A DNA stretch of 64,000 nucleotides from the NCBI RefSeq assembly GCF_002834385.1, contig NZ_PITQ01000017.1, positions 27,247-91,246 of the forward strand, given 5' to 3'. Every line of letters begins with the position of its first letter. Within the stretch, counting starts at the first letter, position 1. The notes beneath the pieces were generated by a model that saw only the letters and a program-made list of their open reading frames with translations, had not been told where the DNA came from and made no database searches. Shown piece by piece: positions 16,141 to 26,463 of this stretch. This DNA comes from Rahnella sp. AA (GTDB taxonomy: Bacteria > Pseudomonadota > Gammaproteobacteria > Enterobacterales > Enterobacteriaceae). Both the position numbers and the translations under genes were made by a program.

Positions 16141-17076
16141 ATGAGTTCACCCCGCATGATACAGAAAAAAAGCGTTAAACGGATGTTACTGGCCGCCGCA
16201 ATATTGAGTTCCGGTGTGGTTTTCAACACACAGGCCGTCGTTTTGGCTTCTGTTCGCCCGCTGGGTTTTATCGCTTCAGCGATTGCCGATGGTGTTATGC
16301 CGACTGAAGTTTTGCTGCCGGACGGAGCATCACCGCATGATTTTGCGCTGCGTCCTTCGGATATTGCGCGTATGCGCAGCGCCGATCTGGTGGTGTGGGT
16401 GGGGCCGGAAATGGAAGCCTTCATGACGAAATCGGCTGCGCAACTGTCGCCGAACCGTCAGGTAGAAATTGCGATGCTGCCCGCGGTAAAACCGTTGCTG
16501 ATAAAAGGCAGCGATGATGATGAGCATGACCACGGTCACGACGATGGCGATCATCATCATGGCGAATACAATATGCACGTCTGGCTGTCGCCGGAAATCG
16601 CACGCGAGACCGCGATTGTCATTCATAACAAGCTCGTAGCGCTGGTTCCGCAGAAAAAGCAACAATTAGATGCAAATTTGTCGCATTTTGAAGAGAGCTT
16701 GACAAAAGCTGACAAAAACCTTGGTAGTATTCTGCAACCTGTTCAGGGTAAGGGATATTTTGTTTTTCACGATGCCTATGGCTACTTTGAAAAACACTTC
16801 GGCCTTTCGCCACTTGGTCACTTCACGATCAATCCCGAAATACAACCTGGCGCACAGCGTTTACATCTCATTCGAACACAGTTGGTTGAGCAAAAAGCGA
16901 CCTGCATTTTTGCTGAGCCACAATTCAGGCCAGCCGTTATAACGGCTGTTGCCCAGGGAACAACAGTGCGTATGGGCACATTGGATCCGCTGGGGAGCGG
17001 CATTGTATTGGGTGCGGACAGCTACGTGAACTTTCTGTCACAGCTGACGAACCAGTATTTGAGCTGCCTGAAGTAA
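16141..17076 (+). CDS. znuA: zinc-binding periplasmic protein ZnuA
   Basis: 311 residues from ATG 16141. The signal peptide runs about 1-32, with basic residues near 9-14. His66 (D-G-A-S-P-H-D), the His/Asp-rich loop at about 124-140 and His146 (N-M-H-V-W-L-S) are the zinc ligands and loop expected of ZnuA. It captures Zn2+ for ZnuBC. ATG 16156 is an alternative start; ATG 16051 would overlap znuC and is unlikely. mepM follows after 20 bases, so the two may be co-transcribed. Confidence 0.95.
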   Translation: MSSPRMIQKKSVKRMLLAAAILSSGVVFNTQAVVLASVRPLGFIASAIADGVMPTEVLLPDGASPHDFALRPSDIARMRSADLVVWVGPEMEAFMTKSAAQLSPNRQVEIAMLPAVKPLLIKGSDDDEHDHGHDDGDHHHGEYNMHVWLSPEIARETAIVIHNKLVALVPQKKQQLDANLSHFEESLTKADKNLGSILQPVQGKGYFVFHDAYGYFEKHFGLSPLGHFTINPEIQPGAQRLHLIRTQLVEQKATCIFAEPQFRPAVITAVAQGTTVRMGTLDPLGSGIVLGADSYVNFLSQLTNQYLSCLK

Positions 17077-17096
17077 GCTAAAAGGACAGAATTTAA

Positions 17097-18431
17097 GTGC
17101 AGCTGATAGCCCGTTCTATCGCTCTGGCGTATAGCAACCTTCCACGGCCCCACCGCATTATGCTGGGGTCGCTGACCGTCGTCACACTGGCCGTCGCCGT
17201 CTGGAAACCGTTAGCCTATCACCCGGACAATGACCTTTCCGATACCAAACCGTTGGTTAAAAACATCACGTTAGACAACCAGCAACTTCGTTCACTGCTT
17301 CCCGAAGCCAGTGAGCCTATCGATCAGTCGCCTCCGGCTGACGATGATATCCCTCAGGACGATCTGGACGATAAAACCGCGAACGAAGCGGGCGTTCATG
17401 AATACGTGGTTTCTACCGGCGATACCCTCAGCAGCATTCTGAATCAGTACGGCATTGATATGTCGGAAATTGCTGCGCTTTCGGATGCTAACCGTGATTT
17501 ACGCAACCTGAAGATTGGTCAGCAACTGTCATGGACGTTAAACGACGCGGGCGATTTACAGCGCCTGACGTGGGAGAAATCCCGCCGTGAAACGTACACG
17601 TTTGACCGCTCCGGCAATACCTTCAAATCTTCACTCGAAACCCTCAAAGGTGAGTGGAAAGACTCGGTCATGAAGGGCACGCTGAACGGCAGTTTCGTGA
17701 CCAGTGCCAAAGCGGCAGGGTTAACCAGCGGTGAAGTCAGTGCGGTGATCAAAGCATTACAGTGGCAACTCGATTTTCGTAAATTGCAAAAAGGCGATGA
17801 TTTCGCGGTGCTGATGTCTCACGAAGTGCTGGATGGGAAAAGCGAGCAAAGCGAATTGCAGGCCGTGCATATGCGCTCCGGTGGTAAAGATTATTACGCC
17901 GTCCGTGCAGAGGACGGAAAATTCTACGACCGCACCGGCAGCGGGCTGGCGAAAGGTTTCCTGCGCTTCCCGACCGGAAAACAATACCGCGTTTCTTCAA
18001 ACTTTAACCCACGTCGCCTTAACCCGGTGACTGGCCGCGTGGCGCCACACCGTGGTGTCGATTTCGCAGTGCCGGTCGGTACGCCAGTGCTTGCGGTGGG
18101 CGATGGCGAAGTCGTTATGGCTAAAAATGGTGGGGCTGCGGGCAACTATGTCGCTATCCGTCATGGCCGTCAGTACATGACCCGCTACATGCATTTGCGC
18201 AAAATCCTTGTGAAACCGGGGCAGAAAGTGAAGCGTGGTGACCGCATTGCGCTTTCCGGCAACACAGGCCGTTCAACCGGCCCGCACCTGCATTTCGAAA
18301 TGTGGATTAACCAGCTGGCCGTCAATCCTCTGACCGCCAAATTGCCTCGTACCGAAGGGCTGACAGGTAAAGATCGTAGTACTTATCTGGCCACGGTCCG
18401 CCAGGTTGTTCCGCAACTGAAGCTGGACTGA
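17097..18431 (+). CDS. mepM: murein DD-endopeptidase MepM
   Basis: 444 residues from a GTG start with AAGGACA upstream. Membrane anchor near residues 20-38, then a LysM domain (E-Y-V-V-S-T-G-D-T-L-S-S-I-L) and a C-terminal M23 peptidase. The zinc ligands are H318-x3-D322 (HRGVD) and H397-L-H399. E. coli MepM (YebA) has the same architecture and starts with the near-identical MQQIARS. It cuts D-Ala-mDAP cross-links during cell-wall growth. It follows znuA by 20 bases. Confidence 0.95.
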   Translation: MQLIARSIALAYSNLPRPHRIMLGSLTVVTLAVAVWKPLAYHPDNDLSDTKPLVKNITLDNQQLRSLLPEASEPIDQSPPADDDIPQDDLDDKTANEAGVHEYVVSTGDTLSSILNQYGIDMSEIAALSDANRDLRNLKIGQQLSWTLNDAGDLQRLTWEKSRRETYTFDRSGNTFKSSLETLKGEWKDSVMKGTLNGSFVTSAKAAGLTSGEVSAVIKALQWQLDFRKLQKGDDFAVLMSHEVLDGKSEQSELQAVHMRSGGKDYYAVRAEDGKFYDRTGSGLAKGFLRFPTGKQYRVSSNFNPRRLNPVTGRVAPHRGVDFAVPVGTPVLAVGDGEVVMAKNGGAAGNYVAIRHGRQYMTRYMHLRKILVKPGQKVKRGDRIALSGNTGRSTGPHLHFEMWINQLAVNPLTAKLPRTEGLTGKDRSTYLATVRQVVPQLKLD

Positions 18432-18524
18432 TTGTTCAGGGGCTGATGTTTCGGTGTAGTGATTTATTGCAAAATAAATCACTACACTTATCATTACGCC
18501 AGAATTTGATATAAGAGCCTGAGC

Positions 18525-19505
18525 ATGCAGCCAGAAAAAGAAAAACGATCATCCGTAGAATTTATTCCGCAATTTCAGAAAGCCTTTTACCATCCGCGTT
18601 ACTGGGGCGTCTGGCTGGGCGTCGGAGCGATGGCCGGTATGGCTTATCTGCCCGCGAAAGTGCGCGACCCTGTTTTAGGCAGTCTGGGCCGTCTGGCCGG
18701 AAAATTTGCCAAAGGCGCACGTCGTCGCGCGCAAATCAACCTGTTGTATTGCCTGCCCGAAACCCCGGAAGCGGAGCGCGAACATATCATTGACGAAATG
18801 TTTGCCACCGCGCCGCAGTCGATGGTGATGATGGCGGAGCTGGCACTCCGTGACCCCAAAAAAATCACGCAGCGCATCCACTGGCACGGCAAAGAAATTG
18901 TCGACCAGATGCAGCGCGACGGCAAAAATGTGATTTTTTTGGTGCCACACGGCTGGGCTGTGGATATCCCGGCAATGCTCATGGCGGCCAGTGGTCAGCC
19001 GATGGCAGCCATGTTCCATAACCAGAAAAACCCGCTGACGGATTATCTGTGGAACAGCGTGCGTCGCCGCTATGGCGGGCGTTTACATGCCCGAAATGAC
19101 GGGATCAAACCGTTCATCAGCTCCGTGCGTCAGGGCTACTGGGGATATTATCTGCCGGATCAGGATCACGGTGCGGAACACAGCGAATTCGTTGATTTCT
19201 TTGGAACCTACAAGGCGACATTGCCTGCCGTGGGCCGTCTGATGAAAGTCTGCCGTGCGCAGATTGTGCCGCTTTTCCCGGTGTATAACGGCAAAGAGCA
19301 GCGTCTGGACATTTTTGTGCGGCCACCGATGGATGATTTGGCGACGGCAGACGATATCCAGATTGCGCGCCGTATGAATGAAGAGGTGGAATTGCTGGTC
19401 GGGCCGAATCCTGAGCAATACACCTGGATCCTCAAATTGCTGAAAACGCGTAAACCGGGTGAACCGGAGCCGTATTCCCGCAAAGAGCTTTACCCGAAAA
19501 AGTAA
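18525..19505 (+). CDS. lpxM: lipid A acyltransferase LpxM
   Basis: 326 residues with one N-terminal membrane segment. The HX4D catalytic motif is H142-G-W-A-V-D147. The protein matches E. coli MsbB/LpxM through its length, e.g. A-M-F-H-N-Q-K-N-P and P-D-Q-D-H-G. It transfers a secondary acyl chain, normally myristoyl, to Kdo2-lipid A at the inner membrane. The gene follows mepM, the enterobacterial order. Confidence 0.94.
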   Translation: MQPEKEKRSSVEFIPQFQKAFYHPRYWGVWLGVGAMAGMAYLPAKVRDPVLGSLGRLAGKFAKGARRRAQINLLYCLPETPEAEREHIIDEMFATAPQSMVMMAELALRDPKKITQRIHWHGKEIVDQMQRDGKNVIFLVPHGWAVDIPAMLMAASGQPMAAMFHNQKNPLTDYLWNSVRRRYGGRLHARNDGIKPFISSVRQGYWGYYLPDQDHGAEHSEFVDFFGTYKATLPAVGRLMKVCRAQIVPLFPVYNGKEQRLDIFVRPPMDDLATADDIQIARRMNEEVELLVGPNPEQYTWILKLLKTRKPGEPEPYSRKELYPKK

Positions 19506-19526
19506 GCGCTAAACATCGTATTAAGC

Positions 19527-19560
19527 AAAGAGGCTGAGCGTAAAACTCAGCCTCTTTTGC
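19527..19560. terminator. bidirectional terminator between lpxM and the exporter gene
   Basis: AAAGAGGCTGAG (19527-19538) pairs with CTCAGCCTCTTT (19546-19557) around a 7-base loop. It lies between two convergent stop codons. Confidence 0.85.
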
Positions 19561-19565
19561 ATTTG

Positions 19566-20786
19566 TTATCCCGCTTTTATAGCGCGTTTCAGAAACAGCA
19601 CAATCAGCAGTGTTCCCGCCGTACCGAACAGCAAACCGGCCAGCATGAAAATGCCGTAGCCCTGCGCGAAATAAAGCTGTTTTGCCAGTTCAATCCCTGT
19701 CGCGAAAACCACAATGGTGATCAGCCCGAGCGCCGCCGCCACAGTGCCTTTCCCTGTCGGGCTGGAGAACAGCGTCAGCCGGTAAAGCCCGGCATTGACC
19801 AGCCCTGAACCCAGCGCATACAAGCTCAGCCCCGCCGTTATCCAGTACCAGGCATGAACCATAAACAGCGCCGCATAAGCGCTGATGCAAAGCCCGAGAA
19901 CAATCGGCAAAATCCCCAGCCAGACCGGCGTGCGGATATTTACTTTGCCGCTGAGTTTACTCAGTACAACGTTGCCGATGATAAGCCCGGTGAATACCGG
20001 AACCTGTAACCAGCCGTATTGTAACGGCGTCATTCCGGCGTCCTGAATCAGCAGTACCGGCGACTGCGCAACCCAGGCCAGCAGCGGCAACGTGATCAGC
20101 CCGATCGATAACGAGCCGGTGACCACGCCAGCATTGGTGAACACCTCGCGGTAATCTGCCAGCAAGCGGCGCATCGAGAAACGCCCGTCACGACCCGACG
20201 CCGTTTCCGGCATGCTGCGCCACAGGCCCCAGAATGACAGCGCGGAGATCAGCGCAAACAGCGCAAACATCGCTTTCCACGGCGCGTAGTGAATGAACGC
20301 CGCGCCCGCCAGCGGCCCGAGCAGTGGCGCAATCAGCGTGATATTGGCCATCAGCGCCATCAGCTTTACGCTCAGGGCTTCGCTGAACGCTTCCTGAATG
20401 GCGGCGTAACCCACCGCGCCGATAAAGCACAGGCTCATGCCCTGCAAAAAACGCATCAGGATAAATTGTTCGATGCTTTGCGTGAATACCGTGAGAAAGC
20501 AGGTGACGGTAAAAAAGGCCACGCCCGCCAGCAAAACCGGCCTGCGCCCCAGCCGGTCAGAGAGCGGCCCGAGCAGCCATTGCAGAAGAATTCCGCCACA
20601 CAAATAGGCGGTCAGCGAGGTGGAAACCCAACCGGCGCTGGCGCTGAAGTCGCTGATCACCTGCAACATACCCGGCTGAATCATATCGTGGGCAATATAA
20701 GTGGCGAATTCGAACATCACCAGCGACAGCGGAAACAGCCACTGACGCCAGCTCAGCTGAGAGGCGGGTTCAGAAACGGACGACAT
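19566..20786 (-). CDS. MdfA-like MFS exporter, probable desferrioxamine exporter
   Basis: 406 residues with 12 membrane segments. It follows E. coli MdfA closely (E-F-A-T-Y-I-A-H-D-M-I-Q-P-G-M-L; W-L-L-G-P-L-S-D-R-L-G-R-R-P-V). The MdfA acidic residue in helix 1 is present. It lies 80 bases after dfoC on the same strand. In related bacteria an MFS gene (dfoS) closes the dfoJAC operon. Siderophore export is therefore the best guess; general drug efflux is the alternative. Confidence 0.8.
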   Translation of the reverse strand: MSSVSEPASQLSWRQWLFPLSLVMFEFATYIAHDMIQPGMLQVISDFSASAGWVSTSLTAYLCGGILLQWLLGPLSDRLGRRPVLLAGVAFFTVTCFLTVFTQSIEQFILMRFLQGMSLCFIGAVGYAAIQEAFSEALSVKLMALMANITLIAPLLGPLAGAAFIHYAPWKAMFALFALISALSFWGLWRSMPETASGRDGRFSMRRLLADYREVFTNAGVVTGSLSIGLITLPLLAWVAQSPVLLIQDAGMTPLQYGWLQVPVFTGLIIGNVVLSKLSGKVNIRTPVWLGILPIVLGLCISAYAALFMVHAWYWITAGLSLYALGSGLVNAGLYRLTLFSSPTGKGTVAAALGLITIVVFATGIELAKQLYFAQGYGIFMLAGLLFGTAGTLLIVLFLKRAIKAG

Positions 20787-20865
20787 AACAATACTTCTCC
20801 ATTGCTCAAAATCAGAAAAGCGCGACCCTCTCAGGCCGCGCTAAAAAACGTGTTAAGTGCGGGAC

Positions 20866-23250
20866 TCAGTATTTATTCGCGTAGGCCGCAATCGGGTTTT
20901 CCAGCGTCCCGGCAAACTTGAGGTTTTGCGCCGGATCCGACAGATTGATCATCTGCTGGTTATTCGCCAGTTGCAGACGGTTGAGGCAGGAATGCGTGAA
21001 CTCCGCGCCAAACATGTCGTAACGGGCAAACTTCTCTGCCAGCTCCGGATACTGAATCTGGTAATCGCGGACGACTTCCGCCACCACCTGCCAGAACTGC
21101 CCGGCCGGATAATTGCCGTTTTCTTCCAGAATGCGGGCGATAAAGCGGAACACACCGGCAAACACGTCGGTGAAGATCGACAGGATTTTCAGCTCTTCCG
21201 GCACGTCGACCGCCAGTCGTTTGGCTTTTTCGGGCAGATGAGCATCCGGATTCATCACGGCAATTTCTTCCGCGATATCTTTCATAAACGCGTTAACCGG
21301 GATGTTGTTTTCGAAACGCAGGATCAGGTTTTCGCCGTGCGGCATAAACACCAGATCGTACTGATAAAAACAGTGCAACAACGGGCTGAGGTAGGCGTGC
21401 ATGTAACGCTTGAGCCAGTCGCCAGTCGCCAGGCCTGAGGATTTGATCATCTCAACAATCAGGGCGTCACCGTGTTTGTCGGTATGTAAAAGCGCGGCCA
21501 TGGTCATCAGGCGCTGATTCGGCTGCAACTGAGCCACCGGGTTCTGACGCCACAGTGCGGCAAACATTTTTTTATACGCACTGTCGCCCTTAATCGCCTC
21601 TTCGAAATAGTGGTTGTGATAACCCAGTGAAGCCACTTCCTGAAGAATGCTGAAACCGGTGGATTGCAGGTAGGAATCGTTTTCGACCAGCTCCGCCAGC
21701 CATTCGTTGATGCCCGGCGTGGTCGCCATGTAATACGGTGAAAGTCCGCGCATGAAGCCCATATTCAGTATGGACAGCGCAGTTTTCACATAGCGGGCTT
21801 TCGGGCGGCTGGCATTATAGAAGGTGCGGATGGACTGCTGTGCGAGATAGTTGTCCTCGCCCTCACCGAGATAAATCAGGAACTGGCGGGCGATGTCCGG
21901 CGCAAATACCGTCAGTAATTTATTCTGCCATTGCCACGGATGAACCGGCATGAAGTAGTAGTTTTTCGGATCCACACCATTATCGACCAGACGCTGCGTG
22001 AACGCGCAAATCTGCGCATCGCCCAGTTCTTCGGCGATCAGTTTTTCGTACGGCAAACCTTCCACGCTGGCGAAATGAGCTTTGTCGTGATGCACCGCGA
22101 CCCAGACCAGTTGCAGCGGATTTGCCGCTTCCGGCGCATAACGCACGTAGTCACCGGCATCAAAACCGATGCGGCCATTGTTGGCGATAAAGCTCGGATG
22201 GCCTTCGGTCATGCTGGTTTCCACGGTCTGGAAATCGGCTTCCGAGAGTTGTTTTGCTGTCGTGTGATTGTTCGCCAGCTTATATGCGCTGCTGTAAAGC
22301 GTGCTGCTGATTTCTTCCATGTAGGTCGGCAACATCGCCTGCGAAATGCCGATCTGATCCGCAAATTCAATGATGAATTTCAACGCGTCCGGCGGTTGTG
22401 GCGTGAAGTTATCCAGACGCTGAATGCTGTCGAGGTCAATCATCCAGTCGTTTAGCGGTAACTGGCGCGCACGGAAACGGTATTCAACTTCAGAAGCCGG
22501 AACGGCCAGCTGATAGTCGGTCCAGGTGCCGTTGTTTTGCAGCGCGACCGGCGCCAGCAGGCGTTCATGCGTCAGCTCTGACAGGCATTTGCGTAACAGC
22601 AGGGCATTGGCTTTCGCCCAAATTTCCGGTTGCAGATGCTGGCCGGATTGCAGCTGAGATGAAGTCATGGTGTTTTTTTCCTTCTGGCGGGCCTGCAAAA
22701 AATCTTCGCGCTGGCAGAAAGCCAGCCAGGCGGTTTTATGAGTCAGTTGAATTTGTTTCTGATAGCGGAAACCTGCGCGCTTATTCAGTTTGTGGATCTT
22801 TTCGTTACGCACGTCCGGCTCAACCACCACGCGTTTCACGTCCGGCTGGCTGAACAGATATTCCATCACGGCTGAAAAGACCTGCCAGCTGAAACCGGAA
22901 ACGGGTTTATCCGCCGGAGACAGCAAAATATGCATGCCCATATCGCCGGGCTGAACGTCGTAGTGATCGCGTAATGGATCGTCCTGCACCGGATAGCATT
23001 CGATGAGAAAACGCGGCTGTCCGTTGATTTCGCCCATCAGCGCGGCCAGCGGTGTTCCGGCAGTCAGGTCGCGGTAGAAAACATCAACGTCGGCCACGCT
23101 GCTGTTCTGCATTCCCCAGAAATGCGCGTAAGGCTGCGTCATCCACGCATGCAGGATGGCGGCGTCTTTTGCCAGATGCAGCGGGCGTAATGTCAGCTGC
23201 CCTGCGTCACGCGGGCAGGTGAACAGGGGCGCGGGAGTCAATTCAGACAT
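20866..23250 (-). CDS. dfoC: desferrioxamine synthetase DfoC (acyltransferase fused to NIS synthetase)
   Basis: 794 residues made of two enzymes. Residues 1-185 are a GNAT-like acyltransferase of the RhbD/IucB type (D-M-G-M-H-I-L-L-S-P, K-L-N-K-R-A-G-F-R-Y). From about 195 on follows an IucA/IucC-type NRPS-independent synthetase with G-H-P-S-F, H-P-W-Q-W-Q and R-T-F-Y-N-A-S-R-P-K. The acyltransferase half adds succinyl (or acetyl) to hydroxycadaverine. The synthetase half joins and cyclises the units with ATP. The same fusion is known as DfoC in Erwinia and Pantoea. It follows dfoA by 14 bases. A GTG or ATG around the linker could also give the second half alone. Confidence 0.9.
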   Translation of the reverse strand: MSELTPAPLFTCPRDAGQLTLRPLHLAKDAAILHAWMTQPYAHFWGMQNSSVADVDVFYRDLTAGTPLAALMGEINGQPRFLIECYPVQDDPLRDHYDVQPGDMGMHILLSPADKPVSGFSWQVFSAVMEYLFSQPDVKRVVVEPDVRNEKIHKLNKRAGFRYQKQIQLTHKTAWLAFCQREDFLQARQKEKNTMTSSQLQSGQHLQPEIWAKANALLLRKCLSELTHERLLAPVALQNNGTWTDYQLAVPASEVEYRFRARQLPLNDWMIDLDSIQRLDNFTPQPPDALKFIIEFADQIGISQAMLPTYMEEISSTLYSSAYKLANNHTTAKQLSEADFQTVETSMTEGHPSFIANNGRIGFDAGDYVRYAPEAANPLQLVWVAVHHDKAHFASVEGLPYEKLIAEELGDAQICAFTQRLVDNGVDPKNYYFMPVHPWQWQNKLLTVFAPDIARQFLIYLGEGEDNYLAQQSIRTFYNASRPKARYVKTALSILNMGFMRGLSPYYMATTPGINEWLAELVENDSYLQSTGFSILQEVASLGYHNHYFEEAIKGDSAYKKMFAALWRQNPVAQLQPNQRLMTMAALLHTDKHGDALIVEMIKSSGLATGDWLKRYMHAYLSPLLHCFYQYDLVFMPHGENLILRFENNIPVNAFMKDIAEEIAVMNPDAHLPEKAKRLAVDVPEELKILSIFTDVFAGVFRFIARILEENGNYPAGQFWQVVAEVVRDYQIQYPELAEKFARYDMFGAEFTHSCLNRLQLANNQQMINLSDPAQNLKFAGTLENPIAAYANKY

Positions 23251-23264
23251 GGGTTAATTCTCCG

Positions 23265-24590
23265 TTATCGGTCTGCAAGGCTGCGGGCGCAGAAAGTCTG
23301 GAAGGCGATGGATTTTTCCACCGGATAAATTTCCTCGCCGAGCATTTCGCGAATAATGGAACTGTTGCGGTAACACGCCATGCCCAGATCCGGCGTGACA
23401 AAACCGTGGGTATGCAGTTCGGCGTTCTGGACAAAAATCTGGTTATGGGCGTCGATGCTGTAATTGCGGTTGACGGCGTAGCGCCCGGCGTCATCCCACT
23501 GAATGCGGTTGTAGATGCCTTCGATAAACTGCGGCGGCTGATAACCGTAACCGGTTGCGAGCACCACGGATTCCGTCTGGTGGCGATATTCCTGCTGCTG
23601 TTCGTGGTGAAGCAGCGTCATCTCCAGCTCGCCTTTGCGGTTACCCGTCAGTGCGGTCAGCTCCGAATGCGTGTAGAGATCGACATTCAGCGGGCCATCC
23701 AGGCGTTTGGTGTACATCAGGTCGTAGATATCGTTGATCAGGCTGATGTTGATGCCTTTGTACAAGCCTTTTTGCTCGCGGTTCAGCTGATCGCGCTTAC
23801 TCATAGGCAGGGCATGGAAGTAATCGATGTACTCCGGCGAGGTCATTTCCAGCGTCAGTTTGCTGTATTCCAGCGGATAGAAACGCGGCGCGCGGGTCAC
23901 CCAGGTCAGGTGATAATCGTACTTGTCGATTTCTGAAAGCAGGTCGTAATAAATTTCCGCCGCACTCTGGCCGCTGCCGACTACGGTGATGGATTTCGAA
24001 CGCTGCATCCGCTCTTTGTTCGGCAGATAGGCGCTGGAATGGTGAACGTTACTGCCTGCTTCACGGGCACACGCTGGTAGCCACGGCGACGGACCGGTGC
24101 CCAGCACCAGTCGTTTGGCGCGGTAAATCTGTTTATCTCCGCCCCGGGTCGGACGCGCCTGCACCAGATAGCATTCGGTTTGTGCGTCCCAGGTCACCAG
24201 TTCCACGCGTGTGGAAAATTGCAGGCTGCTCAGCTGCTCACAAACCCACTGGCAATACTGGTTGAACTCTTTGCGCATCATGAAGAAATTTTCACGGATG
24301 TAAAAAGAATACAGTTTTCCTTGCTGCTTCAGGTAGTTGAGGAAACTGTAAGGGCTGGTCGGATCAGCCAGCGTCACCAGATCGGCCATAAACGGCGTCT
24401 GCAAATGGGCGCTTTCCAGCATCATGCCGGTGTGCCAGTCAAAGCCGTCATTTTGATCTAAAAACAGGCCATTCAGCGCTTTTACCGGTTCCGTCAGACA
24501 GGCCAGGCCGAGGTTGAACGGGCCGATGCCAATCGCGATAAAATCGTAGGTCTGTTTATCTGCATTCAGTTCAGGGGAATTAAGGCTCAT
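23265..24590 (-). CDS. dfoA: cadaverine N-hydroxylase DfoA (lysine/ornithine monooxygenase family)
   Basis: 441 residues, the IucD/AlcA family. The FAD motif is G-I-G-P-F-N-L-G-L-A near residue 16 and the NADPH motif V-V-G-S-G-Q-S-A-A-E-I near 205-215. D-L-V-T-L-A-D-P-T-S-P-Y-S-F-L-N is the conserved substrate-side block. It hydroxylates a primary amine, here presumably cadaverine, to make the hydroxamate precursor. It sits 13 bases after dfoJ and 14 before dfoC in one operon. Confidence 0.9.
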   Translation of the reverse strand: MSLNSPELNADKQTYDFIAIGIGPFNLGLACLTEPVKALNGLFLDQNDGFDWHTGMMLESAHLQTPFMADLVTLADPTSPYSFLNYLKQQGKLYSFYIRENFFMMRKEFNQYCQWVCEQLSSLQFSTRVELVTWDAQTECYLVQARPTRGGDKQIYRAKRLVLGTGPSPWLPACAREAGSNVHHSSAYLPNKERMQRSKSITVVGSGQSAAEIYYDLLSEIDKYDYHLTWVTRAPRFYPLEYSKLTLEMTSPEYIDYFHALPMSKRDQLNREQKGLYKGINISLINDIYDLMYTKRLDGPLNVDLYTHSELTALTGNRKGELEMTLLHHEQQQEYRHQTESVVLATGYGYQPPQFIEGIYNRIQWDDAGRYAVNRNYSIDAHNQIFVQNAELHTHGFVTPDLGMACYRNSSIIREMLGEEIYPVEKSIAFQTFCARSLADR

Positions 24591-24603
24591 GGTGCAACTC
24601 CTG

Positions 24604-26172
24604 TTAGCGGTTCTTCGCGGCGCTCAGCGCGGCGGCGGTCAGTTCTTTGCCGTAATGCGTGATAAGGCTGAGCACATCGGCGACGTCTTCCTTGGTTGTG
24701 GTCGGATTGAGCAGGGTGAATTTCAGGTACTGGCGCTGATGCACTTTGGTTCCGGCTATCACGGCGCTGCCGTCGCGGAAAATGGCTTTGCGGATGTCGG
24801 CATTGATGGCGTCAATTTGCTCCTTGCTCATTGACATGCGCGGGACAAAGCGGAACACCAGCGTGCTCAGTTCGGGTTTGTGCAACACTTCAATGTTCGG
24901 GTTTTGTTCCATCAGCTGATGGGTTTCGGTGGCGCGTTCCAGCAGCACATCGAAGGATTCGCCCAGTGCCTGCTGGCCCATGATGCGCAGCGTCAGCCAC
25001 ATTTTCAGGGCGTCGAAACGTTTGGTGGTCTGGATGCTTTTGTTGACCAGATTCGGTGTGCCTTCCAGTTTTGCGCTCAGCGGATTCAGGTATTCCGCGT
25101 GGTGAGTGACGTGTTCCAGATGGCGGTGATCGTTGACCAGAAACGCACTGCAACTGACTGGCTGGAAGAAGGATTTGTGATAATCAACGGTCACGGAATC
25201 GGCCAGATGAATCCCTTCGATGCGCTGGCGATGCTGCGGGGAAACCAGTAAACCACAGCCATAAGCGGCGTCGGCATGCATCCAGATTTTCTCTTTGCGG
25301 CAGATTTCCGCGATTTCATTGAGCGGATCGATACTACCGAAATCGGTGGTACCCGCTGTGGCCACAATGGCAATCGGGATCAAACCTTCTGCGTGACAGC
25401 GTTCGATTTCCTGTTTCAGCGCGCTGATATCCATACGGAATTTGTCGTCACAGGCGACAGGCACCACGGCGTCATAGCCGAGCCCGAGCAGGGCGGCGGA
25501 TTTCTGAATGCTGAAATGGCTGACCTGTGAACTGAAGATGCGCCAGCGGTTAGCTTCCGGCGGTAAGCCCTGATATTTGATGCTGTGCTGCGGACGTGTG
25601 CGTTTGCAGTGACTGTCGCGCGCCAGCAACATCGCCATCAGGTTTGACTGCGTGCCGCCGCTGGTGAAAATACCGTCCGACTGTGCGCCAAAGCCGATGC
25701 GCGCCAGCGTCCAGTCGATGACCTTTTGTTCAATCAGCGTGCCGCCAGCGCTCTGATCCCAGGTATCGACGGAAGAGTTAATCGCGCTGATAAAAAGCTC
25801 AGCCAGTTGCGACGGAACTACGGTCGGGCAGTTGAGATGTGCGAGGTATTTCGGGTGATGAAAATAAACAGCGTGTTGAAGATATAAATCATCCAGTTCT
25901 TCCAGCGCCAGCCGCGTTCCGTCTAAGGGTTTGGTTAAATCAATATGGCGAAACTGTTCGGCTAATTCGGCAGGGGATACACCCGAAAAAGGCTTTTCAG
26001 TCTGATTAATATGAGACTTAATTAATTCAATCCCTTGCTCGATCTGTGCCTGCCACTCTGACGTGCTATTTTGATTAAAAATATAACCCTGATTTTGTCT
26101 TAAATTTTCCTGAGCAGGTGTGAGGCTATCCGCGCTGTCCTGCATTAATTCCCAATTATTTATCTGGCTCAT
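24604..26172 (-). CDS. dfoJ: PLP-dependent lysine decarboxylase DfoJ
   Basis: 522 residues, group II PLP decarboxylase. T-S-G-G-T-Q-S-N (170-177) binds the phosphate, H-A-D-A-A-Y-G (299-305) holds the pyridine-N aspartate, and K333 in Y-H-K-S-F-F-Q-P is the PLP lysine. The family also has diaminobutyrate decarboxylases. Lysine is inferred from the desferrioxamine-type partners. It would supply cadaverine. It is the first gene of the operon and a Fur box lies about 220-240 bases upstream. Confidence 0.88.
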   Translation of the reverse strand: MSQINNWELMQDSADSLTPAQENLRQNQGYIFNQNSTSEWQAQIEQGIELIKSHINQTEKPFSGVSPAELAEQFRHIDLTKPLDGTRLALEELDDLYLQHAVYFHHPKYLAHLNCPTVVPSQLAELFISAINSSVDTWDQSAGGTLIEQKVIDWTLARIGFGAQSDGIFTSGGTQSNLMAMLLARDSHCKRTRPQHSIKYQGLPPEANRWRIFSSQVSHFSIQKSAALLGLGYDAVVPVACDDKFRMDISALKQEIERCHAEGLIPIAIVATAGTTDFGSIDPLNEIAEICRKEKIWMHADAAYGCGLLVSPQHRQRIEGIHLADSVTVDYHKSFFQPVSCSAFLVNDHRHLEHVTHHAEYLNPLSAKLEGTPNLVNKSIQTTKRFDALKMWLTLRIMGQQALGESFDVLLERATETHQLMEQNPNIEVLHKPELSTLVFRFVPRMSMSKEQIDAINADIRKAIFRDGSAVIAGTKVHQRQYLKFTLLNPTTTKEDVADVLSLITHYGKELTAAALSAAKNR

Positions 26173-26387
26173 TCTGGACCCTTTTAGTCTGACCTTTTCA
26201 TCGGGAGCAGGCGCAGGGCGGCCTCCCGAATGTATTAAGGAAATTTCAGTGAACGTAAGCGTTAGCAGGCAGGGCTCATGGCCACGCCTGTTAAGTGTAT
26301 GGTTAATTATTTTTCTTTATCAGAAATTGCAGGTTATTTGTCTTGTCTGATTTCCTTTGTGCGGATATATACAAGGTTTTAACGATT

Positions 26388-26420
26388 GGGAATCATTATA
26401 AATGCAAATCATTATCATTC
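26388..26420 (-). promoter_or_regulatory. Fur box(es) upstream of the dfo operon
   Basis: The segment GGGAATCATTATAAATGC and the following AAATCATTATCATT contain overlapping matches to the Fur consensus GATAATGATAATCATTATC. They sit in the only gap before dfoJ. Iron-loaded Fur would repress the operon. The long leader (about 215 bases) between box and dfoJ start is unusual. Confidence 0.75.
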
Positions 26421-26463
26421 AATAACGACATTGAACATTTAGCAAATACCTGTGTTTTTGATG

